From positions 19,640 to 83,639 of the forward strand of contig JBGVFH010000085.1 of assembly GCA_045120955.1 (NCBI GenBank): a stretch of DNA of 64,000 bases, in the 5' to 3' direction. Made by a program: the position numbers and the translations under genes. The notes beneath the pieces were generated by a model that was not told the DNA's origin, did no database searches, and saw only the letters and a program-made list of their open reading frames with translations. Numbering within the stretch: the stretch's first letter is position 1; each line of letters starts with the position of its first letter. Of this stretch, positions 52,738 to 60,609 are shown in pieces. Origin of the DNA: JAZMZS01 sp045120955. GTDB taxonomy: Bacteria > Bacillota > Clostridia > Oscillospirales > CAG-272.

Positions 52738-53645
52738 AGCATTTACTCAAACTCTTGGATCTCTCGACGGATGAAATCATAAAATTGCTCAATCTTGCAG
52801 ATCAGCTCAAATATGAAAGAAAGCATGGCATTGAGCATCATCTTCTCAAGGGAAAAACTCTTGGTATGATCTTCCAAAAATCAAGCACAAGAACAAGAGT
52901 GTCCTTTGAAGTCGGTATGTACGAGCTTGGCGGAAGCGCACTTTTCCTTTCAAACAGAGATCTGCAGATAGGAAGAGGCGAGCCTGTTGAGGATACGGCA
53001 CGTGTTCTTTCGAGATATCTTTCGGGTATTATGATCAGAACCTTTGAGCAAAAAGAGGTCGAGGACCTTGCAACTTACGGAAGTATTCCTGTAATCAACG
53101 GACTTACCGATTTTGCGCACCCTTGTCAGGTGCTTGCGGACCTGCTTACAATACGAGAGAAAAAGGGAAAGCTTGCAGGACTCAAGCTTTGCTTTGTAGG
53201 TGACGGAAACAATATGGCGAACTCGCTCATCGTCGGCGGCATCAAGACCGGTATGAAGGTCGCTGTTGCTTGCCCCAAGGGATACGAGCCTGACGCTGAG
53301 ATAATCAAGTGGGCAAAGGAAAACGGCGAGCTTGTTATAACCGATAATATAGTTGAGGCGGCAGAGGGCGCAGATGTGCTTTATACTGATGTTTGGTCAA
53401 GCATGGGTATGGAAGCTGAGATCGAGGAAAGAAAGAGAATTTTCCGTGACTATCAGATAAACTCAGAGCTTCTCGCTCATGCAAATGATGGCTGTATGGT
53501 TCTTCATTGTTTGCCTGCTCACAGAGGCGAGGAGATCACAGCCGAGGTGCTCGAAGCACACGCAGACGAGATATTTGAAGAAGCAGAAAACAGACTTCAC
53601 GCTCAAAAGGCTGTTTTGGTGCTTACCATGGGAGATAATAATTAA
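52734..53645 (+). CDS. argF: Ornithine carbamoyltransferase
   Basis: 303 aa enzyme making citrulline from ornithine and carbamoyl phosphate. Carbamoyl-phosphate motif SSTRTRVSFE, ornithine loop DVWSSMG, and the HCLPAHRGEEI motif with its catalytic cysteine. Last gene of the operon; a strong terminator follows. The carbamoyl phosphate synthase genes are not in the window. Confidence 0.96.
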   Translation: MKHLLKLLDLSTDEIIKLLNLADQLKYERKHGIEHHLLKGKTLGMIFQKSSTRTRVSFEVGMYELGGSALFLSNRDLQIGRGEPVEDTARVLSRYLSGIMIRTFEQKEVEDLATYGSIPVINGLTDFAHPCQVLADLLTIREKKGKLAGLKLCFVGDGNNMANSLIVGGIKTGMKVAVACPKGYEPDAEIIKWAKENGELVITDNIVEAAEGADVLYTDVWSSMGMEAEIEERKRIFRDYQINSELLAHANDGCMVLHCLPAHRGEEITAEVLEAHADEIFEEAENRLHAQKAVLVLTMGDNN

Positions 53646-53684
53646 AAAGATATAGCAAGTTTACCTCGCTTTGATATATCTGAC

Positions 53685-53722
53685 AATGAAGGAGACGGAT
53701 GTATGTTCGTCTCCTTCATTTG
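53685..53722 (+). terminator. Intrinsic terminator of the arg operon
   Basis: Perfect 13-bp stem AATGAAGGAGACG / CGTCTCCTTCATT with a 10-nt loop. Confidence 0.88.
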
Positions 53723-54040
53723 TTGTGCGGGAATACGTTTGTTTGCGGAATGTTAAACTCGTTATGCAGTAAAGTTCTTTTTTAGAAAAATGAATTTTGC
53801 TGTTTTATCGGTGCGGCGCAGGTATGCTGCTAATGCCGACAAGCGCACTCGGGTATGCTCTGAAAATTACAGTCAGTTTGAGTGTGTTTATAATGACATT
53901 ATTTGAGTAACATAAGATGTTGATTTTTCCCTCTTCGCAGTAGAGAATATATCAACTAATGGTTTGTTGCTTTTTCATTTTTAGTATGATATACTTTGCT
54001 TGTAATCGTTTATTCAAAACAATATTACGGAGGTCATTGT
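53723..54040. other. Intergenic stretch without a recognised gene
   Basis: No reading frame with a ribosome site and no repeat copy. It holds only a putative promoter for the next gene, TTGCTT, 17 bp, TATACT (53967-53995). Confidence 0.5.
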
Positions 54041-54739
54041 ATGAATTATATCGGGAACAAAAAGTATTTGAAAAGCAACGATGTGCATTTTTATATTGGA
54101 TGGGCGTTGATAGCGATCGGATCGATATTCTTTTTAATGGGAGAGTTTTTGTGGATATATATCGTTCCGTATCAGTTCTTTGTTTCGATTATCTGCTTGA
54201 TTTTTGGCGCGATCGTCGAATTTGTCCCCAAAGCAGGGTGTACGAGCGAGGAGGACATAGACAGAGCGGTAAAGGATAAAACAGATAAGCTGTGCGAAAA
54301 AGTCACAGCAATCGTCGGCAAGTCTATATTAAAGCAGGGAGAGAGACCTGCTGTTATAGGAAATTATCTTTTAGACAGGACGGATGTAATAGTTCGAAAA
54401 GGCAGAAAGGACCAAAAAATTCGCTCATCCGTATATTCTTCGGCGGTCATAGCTTTTAAAAAAGAAAGTATATATATTCATCAAAACACATTTTCTCTGA
54501 TATCAGACGAGGAGACTGAAACGGCAACAGATATACCGTATGCAAATTGTCCGAAGGCGGTCATCGAGGAGAGAGAGGCAGTGCTTTCTGACAAAGCAAA
54601 AACACGCATTAAAGTGAGAGAACTGCACATAACAGATAACAGCAATTTGCAGCTTAAAATTTGCGTTGTAAACAGTATGCTGATAGATGAGATCTGTGAA
54701 AAACTCAACGCTCAGGTAAAGAATGTAAATAAAAAATAA
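54041..54739 (+). CDS. Hypothetical two-helix membrane protein
   Basis: 232 aa, not recognised. Two adjacent hydrophobic helices (about residues 17-37 and 42-60) follow a short charged N-terminus; the remaining 170 residues are soluble and charged, with a predicted alpha/beta mix (for example GNYLLDRTDVIVRKGRKDQK). No catalytic motif was seen. CGGAGG precedes ATG 54041; an upstream in-frame start at 53996 lacks a ribosome site. It is monocistronic between the arg and hydrogenase operons. Its stop touches the end of repeat copy D. Confidence 0.7.
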   Translation: MNYIGNKKYLKSNDVHFYIGWALIAIGSIFFLMGEFLWIYIVPYQFFVSIICLIFGAIVEFVPKAGCTSEEDIDRAVKDKTDKLCEKVTAIVGKSILKQGERPAVIGNYLLDRTDVIVRKGRKDQKIRSSVYSSAVIAFKKESIYIHQNTFSLISDEETETATDIPYANCPKAVIEEREAVLSDKAKTRIKVRELHITDNSNLQLKICVVNSMLIDEICEKLNAQVKNVNKK

Positions 54740-54846
54740 GAAAGCTGGCAGTGTCGCTCCCATCCTCTCGACTATCATTGTTATTCTATTACAGAAGCTG
54801 TGCACAACAGCGGGTGAGGATCCGTGCAATATATTTTCCTATGAGA
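54733..54846 (-). repeat. Terminator-associated dispersed repeat, copy D (minus strand)
   Basis: Read on the minus strand it matches copy C: CATAGGAAA, GGATCCTCAC, the GCTTCTGTAATAGAA hairpin, GAGAGGATGG and a decayed 3' hairpin AGCGACACTGCCAGCT. It follows the hydA terminator on that strand, as the other copies follow their terminators. Confidence 0.82.
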
Positions 54847-54849
54847 TAA

Positions 54850-54895
54850 GAAAAATCCCTGCGGAATACTTAAAAAAGTGTTCCGCAGGGATTTT
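54850..54895 (-). terminator. Intrinsic terminator of the hydrogenase operon
   Basis: Perfect 15-bp stem containing ATCCCTGCGGAA / TTCCGCAGGGAT with T-rich ends on both strands, so it may also stop plus-strand transcripts. Confidence 0.9.
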
Positions 54896-54904
54896 ATTTA
54901 GAAA

Positions 54905-56644
54905 TTAAAGACCGCGCTTTACGTATGTTGTGTGGAGGATCTCGTGAGCCTTGTGGCTGCCGGGCTTTTCGAAGTATTCCTCATAAAGCTTCTTAACAGC
55001 TGAGTTCTCATGCGATTTTCTGAGGTCCTCGTTCTTGTCGTCGTTGTAAAGAACGGATGCTCTTACAGCACGAAGGTCGATCGTGTTGAGGACCTTTGCG
55101 CTCTGGATAGGCTGTCCGCCGCCGTTTACGCAGCCGCCGGGGCATGCCATAACTTCGATAAAGTCAACCTTTTCCTCGCCTGCTTCAACAGCCTTGAGAA
55201 GCTTCTTTGCGTTTGCGGTTCCGCTTGTTACTGCAACGTTAAGCTCAAGATCACCAAGCTTGTATGTTGCACGCTTGATGCCGTCAGTACCTCTGACCTC
55301 GGGGAAGTCAACAGTTTCGAGCTTTTTGCCGAGAATAACTTCAGCAGCGGTTCTAAGAGCCGCTTCCATAACACCACCGGTAGCACCGAAAATGACGCCG
55401 GCACCTGAACCGATATCAAAAGGATTGTCAAATTCTTCATCAGCAAGTGCCTTGAAATCAAGTCCTGCCATGTCGATAAGCTTACCTACCTCGCGTGTTG
55501 TGATTGCAATATCAACATCAGGAACACCTGCGGCGCTCTGACCTTCTCTGCCTATCTCGAATTTCTTTGCGGTGCAGGGAATAGCAGAAACGAATACGAT
55601 ATCCTTGGGGTCAAGTCCCATCTTCTGTGCATAGTATGTCTTATACATAGCACCGAACATCTGTTGAGGAGACTTGCATGAAGAGAGGTTCTCTGTCATG
55701 TCGGGGAAGTAATGCTCGCAGTATTTGATCCAACCGGGAGAGCATGATGTGATGAGCGGGAGCTTTCCGCCGTTGTTTATTCTTTCTATGAGCTCTGTTG
55801 CTTCTTCCATAATGGTAAGGTCAGCTGTGAGATTCATGTCATATACGCCGTCAAAACCGACTCTCTTGAGAGCCGCGATCATCTTGCCCTCAACGTCTGT
55901 GCCGGGCTCGTAACCGAACCATTCGCCGAGACCTGCTCTTACAGAAGGAGCTGTGCAGATAGCAACGTGCTTTGTAGGATCGTTGATAGCGTCAATGACC
56001 TTCTGTGTATCGTCTCTTTCGGAAAGAGCGCCTACGGGGCAGTGTACGATACATTGACCGCAGTTGATGCAAGAGGTAGAAGCAAGCTCAGTATCAAATG
56101 CGCATCCGACCTCTGTGTCATAGCCGCGGTTGTTTGCGCCGATAACACCGATGCCCTGAAGATTATGGCAGGCAGCTACGCAGCGGCGGCAAAGGATACA
56201 CTTTGAATTATCTCTGATGATAGATACGGAAGATGTGTCAACGGTAGAGGGAGTTTCAGCTACAGAATCAAACTTTTCGCAGTCAACACCATACTCATTG
56301 CAAAGCTTCTGAAGCTCGCAGTTTGTGCTGCGTACGCAAGAGAGACATTTTTTGTTATGAGCAGAGAGCACAAGCTCGAGATTCTGCTTTCTTGCATTGA
56401 TGACCTTCTGTGTGTTTGTGAAGATCTCCATGCCTTCGTTTGCGGGATAAACGCAAGCGGCAACCATTCCTCGAGCGCCCTTAACTTCAACAAGGCAAAG
56501 GCGGCAGGCGCCGATCTCGTTGATTTCTTTAAGATAGCAAAGGGTCGGAATCTCGACGCCGGCATATCTTGCCGCTTCGAGAACTGTGCAGCCCTTCGGT
56601 ACGGCGTATTCTCTGCCGTTTATTTTAACATTCATTGTTTCCAT
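54905..56644 (-). CDS. hydA: [FeFe]-hydrogenase catalytic subunit HydA (bifurcating type)
   Basis: 579 aa, cytosolic. Domains: N-terminal [2Fe-2S] (about 1-80, CYLKEINEIGACRLC), an HxxxCxxCxxxxxC [4Fe-4S] site (HNKKCLSCVRSTNC), a 2[4Fe-4S] ferredoxin domain (CILCRRC, CINCGQC), the H-cluster domain with L1 TSCSPGW, L2 PCTAKKFE and L3 MACPGGCVNGGGQP, and the small-subunit tail. L1 has Cys-Ser where most enzymes have Cys-Cys. Together with HydB and HydC it fits the NAD(H)- and ferredoxin-coupled electron-bifurcating group. ATG 56644 follows AAAGGAG. Maturases HydEFG are not in the window. Confidence 0.94.
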   Translation of the reverse strand: METMNVKINGREYAVPKGCTVLEAARYAGVEIPTLCYLKEINEIGACRLCLVEVKGARGMVAACVYPANEGMEIFTNTQKVINARKQNLELVLSAHNKKCLSCVRSTNCELQKLCNEYGVDCEKFDSVAETPSTVDTSSVSIIRDNSKCILCRRCVAACHNLQGIGVIGANNRGYDTEVGCAFDTELASTSCINCGQCIVHCPVGALSERDDTQKVIDAINDPTKHVAICTAPSVRAGLGEWFGYEPGTDVEGKMIAALKRVGFDGVYDMNLTADLTIMEEATELIERINNGGKLPLITSCSPGWIKYCEHYFPDMTENLSSCKSPQQMFGAMYKTYYAQKMGLDPKDIVFVSAIPCTAKKFEIGREGQSAAGVPDVDIAITTREVGKLIDMAGLDFKALADEEFDNPFDIGSGAGVIFGATGGVMEAALRTAAEVILGKKLETVDFPEVRGTDGIKRATYKLGDLELNVAVTSGTANAKKLLKAVEAGEEKVDFIEVMACPGGCVNGGGQPIQSAKVLNTIDLRAVRASVLYNDDKNEDLRKSHENSAVKKLYEEYFEKPGSHKAHEILHTTYVKRGL

Positions 56645-56662
56645 GTCGAAATTACTCCTTTC

Positions 56663-58480
56663 TTATTCCTTGATTATTGCTTTGAACTTACATGTACCCA
56701 TACAAGCACCGCACTTAACGCACTTGGAAGGATCAATAGCAAGTGCAGGCTTCTTCTTGCCGGGCGCTGTGTAATCCGTTACAGAGATTGCATCAGCAGG
56801 GCATGCCTTTGCGCACATTCCGCAGCCGAAACACTTGTCAGCAATAATCTTGTATGTAAGGAGATTTTTGCAGACGCCTGCAGGACACTTCTTATCAACA
56901 ATGTGAGCCACATACTCATCACGGAAATATCTGAGAGTAGCGAGAACGGGGTTGGGAGCTGTCTGACCGAGACCGCAGAGAGATGCACTCTTGATGTAGT
57001 TGCACAGTTCTTCCATTTTGTCAAGGTCTTCGAGCGTAGCCTTACCGTCGGTGATCTTATTGAGCATCTCAAGAAGTCTCATTGTACCGACACGGCAGGG
57101 AGTACACTTACCGCAGGATTCATCAACGGTAAACTCAAGGAAGAATTTAGCTATGTCAACCATACATGTATCTTCATCCATGACGATAAGTCCACCCGAA
57201 CCCATCATTGAGCCGATTGCAATAAGGTTATCATAGTCGATAGGTGTGTCGATAAGAGAAGCAGGTATGCATCCGCCTGAAGGACCGCCTGTCTGAGCAG
57301 CCTTGAACTTCTTGCCGTTGGGAATACCGCCGCCGATCTCCTCGACTACTTCACGAAGTGTGGTACCCATGGGGATCTCAACAAGGCCTGTGTTGTTGAT
57401 TTTGCCGCCGAGAGCAAATACCTTGGTTCCTTTTGACTTTTCTGTACCCATAGAAGCAAACCACTCAGCTCCCTTGAGGATGATCTGAGGAATGTTTGCG
57501 TATGTCTCAACGTTGTTAAGAATTGTAGGACGAGCGAACAGACCCTTAACAGCAGGGAACGGAGGACGGGGACGAGGCTCGCCTCTCATGCCTTCAATAG
57601 AGTTCATAAGAGCTGTCTCTTCTCCGCAAACGAAAGCACCTGCTCCGAGACGGATATCCATATCAAAGTCGAAGCCTGTTCCGAAAATATCCTTTCCGAG
57701 CAGTCCGTTTTCTCTTGCCTGATCAATAGCGATCTGCAAACGGTGAACTGCGATAGGATATTCTGCACGAACATAAACATAACCCTGGTTTGCACCTATT
57801 GCGTAACCTGCAATAGCCATAGCCTCGATAAGAACGTGGGGGTCACCTTCAAGAATGGAACGGTCCATAAACGCTCCGGGGTCGCCCTCGTCTGCGTTAC
57901 AGCAAACATACTTCTGGTCTGCCTCATTTGCTGCTGCAAACTTCCACTTCAGACCGGTGGGGAATCCGCCGCCTCCGCGTCCGCGAAGTCCGGAATCGAG
58001 AAGGGTCTGGATTACATCCTGAGGAGTCATCTCTGTGAGAACCTTGCCGAGTGCCTGATAACCGTCCATTGCGATATACTCATTTATGTCCTCGGGGTTA
58101 ATAACACCGCAGTTGCGGAGAGCAATACGCTTTTGTGAACGGTAGAATTTTGTGTCGTTGAGTGAACTTTCAGCTGCGTGCTTTACATCGTCAGCTACGT
58201 CGTTGTAAACGAGACGCTGAACAGGACGTCCCTTAAGAAGATGCTCTTCAACTATTTCAGATACGTCGTCTTCTGTAACTCTGCTGTAGAAGGTTCCGTC
58301 GGGATATACTATAACTACGGGACCGAGTGCGCAAAGTCCGAAGCATCCGGTCTGGACAAGCTTTACCTCTTCGGAAAGTCCGTTCTTTTCAAGGGCAGAA
58401 GCGAAAGCTTTCTGAATCTTAAGACTTCCTGATGATGTACAGCCTGTACCGCCGCATATCAATACATGTGCACGAATCAT
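56663..58480 (-). CDS. hydB: Bifurcating hydrogenase flavoprotein HydB (NuoF-like)
   Basis: 605 aa diaphorase subunit that binds NAD(H) and FMN. Order: N-terminal thioredoxin-like [2Fe-2S] domain (CGGTGCTSSG, CFGLCALGP), the NuoF core with GRGGGGFPTGLKW and NADEGDPGAFMDR, the [4Fe-4S] site CGKCTPCRVG, and a C-terminal 2[4Fe-4S] ferredoxin (CFGCGMCAKACP, CVKCGACMGTC). The extra terminal ferredoxins are typical of bifurcating hydrogenases. GGAGG precedes ATG 58480. Confidence 0.94.
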   Translation of the reverse strand: MIRAHVLICGGTGCTSSGSLKIQKAFASALEKNGLSEEVKLVQTGCFGLCALGPVVIVYPDGTFYSRVTEDDVSEIVEEHLLKGRPVQRLVYNDVADDVKHAAESSLNDTKFYRSQKRIALRNCGVINPEDINEYIAMDGYQALGKVLTEMTPQDVIQTLLDSGLRGRGGGGFPTGLKWKFAAANEADQKYVCCNADEGDPGAFMDRSILEGDPHVLIEAMAIAGYAIGANQGYVYVRAEYPIAVHRLQIAIDQARENGLLGKDIFGTGFDFDMDIRLGAGAFVCGEETALMNSIEGMRGEPRPRPPFPAVKGLFARPTILNNVETYANIPQIILKGAEWFASMGTEKSKGTKVFALGGKINNTGLVEIPMGTTLREVVEEIGGGIPNGKKFKAAQTGGPSGGCIPASLIDTPIDYDNLIAIGSMMGSGGLIVMDEDTCMVDIAKFFLEFTVDESCGKCTPCRVGTMRLLEMLNKITDGKATLEDLDKMEELCNYIKSASLCGLGQTAPNPVLATLRYFRDEYVAHIVDKKCPAGVCKNLLTYKIIADKCFGCGMCAKACPADAISVTDYTAPGKKKPALAIDPSKCVKCGACMGTCKFKAIIKE

Positions 58481-58498
58481 TTTATAATACCTCCGAAA

Positions 58499-58870
58499 TT
58501 ATGCTTTTACGTCGCTTATTGTATATTCCGCTACTACATTGCCGCCTTTTATGTGCTTAGCGACAACTTCTTTAGCCTTTTCAGGTGTCATCTTGATGTA
58601 TGTAACCTTTTCCTTACCTGCTTCGTAAACTTCAACAACAGGCTCGTACTGGCATATACCGATGCATCCTGTCTGGGTAACAGTTACGTTCTCTGCAAGT
58701 CCCAGATTGTTTACTTCCTCTACAAATGCGTTGAGAACAGGTCGAGCACCTGCAGCGATACCGCAGGTTGCCATGCCGACAACTATACGGGTTGAGTTTA
58801 CTCCCTCGCGAATGAGTACCTTGTTCTGCATCTTTTCTCTGATAGCAGCAAGTTCTTGGAGTGATTTCAT
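58499..58870 (-). CDS. Thioredoxin-like [2Fe-2S] protein (HndB-like)
   Basis: 123 aa. A helical N-terminus (SLQELAAIREKMQNK) is followed by a thioredoxin-like ferredoxin fold with cysteines in MATCGIAAGA and QTGCIGICQYEP. Similar to HndB of the four-subunit NADP-reducing hydrogenase of Desulfovibrio, where it lies between the NuoE- and NuoF-like subunits. It is 18 bp upstream of hydB and is probably a fourth subunit or an electron shuttle. Confidence 0.86.
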   Translation of the reverse strand: MKSLQELAAIREKMQNKVLIREGVNSTRIVVGMATCGIAAGARPVLNAFVEEVNNLGLAENVTVTQTGCIGICQYEPVVEVYEAGKEKVTYIKMTPEKAKEVVAKHIKGGNVVAEYTISDVKA

Positions 58871-58942
58871 AACTTTTTCCTTCCTTTGATTGTATATATT
58901 TTTTATTTTATCAAAAACTGAACTTATTAAAAAACAAAGCAG

Positions 58943-59497
58943 TCATTTATGAGCAGAGGAATACTGCTCGTCTAAATAATCCTTTATCCAACATATGACT
59001 TCAAAAGAGTCAAGCGGAACCTCGCCCAATATCTGTCTTAGCTGTTTTGTATCAAGAGCCACACTATACCCGGGGGCAGTGTGAGAATACTCGAAATCAA
59101 CATCCGGATGTCCTTGAATGAGGGTGGTCATCGTTGATACGATATCGCCCAAAGGGGTAAAATCCAAATGGTTTTTGTAAAACAGCGCAGTGGTCGTTGT
59201 TCCGTGGTCGTCCGGATACAGGGAAATATGCTTTGATCGTATCTGAACATTTCCTCCGGTTTGCTCTGCGGCAAGCTTTAAAAGCGGTATGCCGAGTCCC
59301 ACTTTTCTTGTAGTGCGGGTGGTGGTGAACGGGTCAGTGACCGATTTGAGAAAATCAGGCATCATTCCGCAGCCGTCATCCGACACGGAAAGTGTAAGTG
59401 TATCATCTGTCTCTTCAATTTTTATACAGATGTTTTTTGCACCGGCTTTTGTAGAATTTTCGGTTATATCGAGAATGTTAAGTGAAAGCTCTTTCAT
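58943..59497 (-). CDS. GHKL-type ATP-binding protein
   Basis: 184 aa with a histidine-kinase-like ATPase fold: N-box LNILDITENSTKAGAK, G1 box VSDDGCGMM and G2-like VGLGIPLLKLAAEQTGG. There is no phospho-acceptor histidine domain and no sensor. The C-terminal 70 residues are family-specific. Its start overlaps the PHP gene stop (TAATG). Within the hydrogenase operon it may act with the neighbouring sensory-type proteins; the target is unknown. Confidence 0.83.
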   Translation of the reverse strand: MKELSLNILDITENSTKAGAKNICIKIEETDDTLTLSVSDDGCGMMPDFLKSVTDPFTTTRTTRKVGLGIPLLKLAAEQTGGNVQIRSKHISLYPDDHGTTTTALFYKNHLDFTPLGDIVSTMTTLIQGHPDVDFEYSHTAPGYSVALDTKQLRQILGEVPLDSFEVICWIKDYLDEQYSSAHK

Positions 59498-60237
59498 TAT
59501 CTATCACCTCTGAGTATCTTGAACAGATTTTTTCGTACGGTGTCCGAGCTGTAAGGCTCGTCGTCAAGCTCAAAATAACACTCTTTATCTCTGATGTCCC
59601 ACAGATAATGTGCATCAGAGCCGCATAATACAAGCTTGTCAGCAAGTATCGGATGCTTTTTCAGATATTCTTCTTTTTTTGAAATATCATGAAACTCGAC
59701 TGCGCCGAAAAACGGATGCTCTGGAAAAACTCCGAGCGTGGCAATTATGCCGTTGGCTTGCCTGTCGATGTGAGCAGGGAAGCATATTCCGCCAAAGCTT
59801 TCGACTATGTGCGGGGTATCGTCAACGGAGATGTTGGTTGCTATTGGAAGAAAATATTCTTCCGTTCCGATAACGTTGTCGTCTCCGTCCATAATATACT
59901 GTTCTCCGTAGATATCGACTCGGTTTTTGACTTTCATCCGATATCTTCGGCTGATCTCCGCATCAAATTCCATAGCTGCGTCAAGCTGTTCAAACAGGCA
60001 AACAATATGGATATCCTCGCTTGTCGTTAGCTCCATGCCGGCTATCGGAATTATTCCGTGCTTTTTTGCTGCTGCAAAAAAAGCAGGGCAGTTTTTTGTC
60101 GTGTTATGGTCAGTAAGAGCCATAATGTTTATACCGGCGATAGATGCCATGCCGGCAATATTGTTTGGAGTGCTGTCATCATCTCCGCATGGAGAGAGGC
60201 AGGAATGAATATGAAAATCGTAGTAATATTTGTTCAT
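59497..60237 (-). CDS. PHP-domain phosphoesterase
   Basis: 246 aa. Metal ligands typical of PHP hydrolases are present: DFHIHSCLSPCGD, LTDHNTTKN, FPAHIDR and GSDAHYLWD. These enzymes cleave phosphoester bonds of nucleotides or sugar phosphates. It overlaps its neighbours on both sides and is part of the putative signalling module; it could turn over a small-molecule or protein phosphate signal. Confidence 0.87.
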   Translation of the reverse strand: MNKYYYDFHIHSCLSPCGDDDSTPNNIAGMASIAGINIMALTDHNTTKNCPAFFAAAKKHGIIPIAGMELTTSEDIHIVCLFEQLDAAMEFDAEISRRYRMKVKNRVDIYGEQYIMDGDDNVIGTEEYFLPIATNISVDDTPHIVESFGGICFPAHIDRQANGIIATLGVFPEHPFFGAVEFHDISKKEEYLKKHPILADKLVLCGSDAHYLWDIRDKECYFELDDEPYSSDTVRKNLFKILRGDR

Positions 60238-60563
60238 TTGATCAGATCAGCTACAGCAAGCGAAATGTCAAATGCCGACAAGTCGGTAGAAAGTATATTG
60301 ATATTCTTTGCGTTGGCTGTATCTATAATGCTTTGATCAAGAGTAACCGATTCCGCAAGTATCACACAGGCAACGTCGGCGAGCGATGCGACGGCTACTA
60401 TGTTTATGTTCGACATGATCGTAATCCATGCATTTCCTTCGCTTACTCTGCCCATTACCCAACTGAGCAAGTCTCCAACATACCCTCCCGATATTTCTCT
60501 GTCGGGGCACGGCATACTCAGAACCTTCAGCTTGAGTTTTTCTGCGGCTTGTGCAACTTTCAT
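60234..60563 (-). CDS. DRTGG-domain-like protein
   Basis: 109 aa small alpha/beta protein resembling stand-alone DRTGG domains, with a Gly-rich GGYVGDLLSWVMGRV stretch and ILAESVTLDQSII. DRTGG domains occur next to CBS or kinase domains and are thought to bind ligands. GGAG precedes ATG 60563. A second, more divergent relative lies at 62371-62724. Function unknown. Confidence 0.75.
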   Translation of the reverse strand: MKVAQAAEKLKLKVLSMPCPDREISGGYVGDLLSWVMGRVSEGNAWITIMSNINIVAVASLADVACVILAESVTLDQSIIDTANAKNINILSTDLSAFDISLAVADLIK

Positions 60564-60609
60564 ATTCTAATACTCCGTATCCATGATATTACAAAAAACA
60601 ACTTCTATA

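Noticed and set aside
54503..54829. 108-codon minus-strand frame crossing repeat copy D
   Set aside because: Lies antisense to the membrane protein gene. Only the SD-ATG and first residues come from the repeat; kept as part of the repeat finding, not as a gene.
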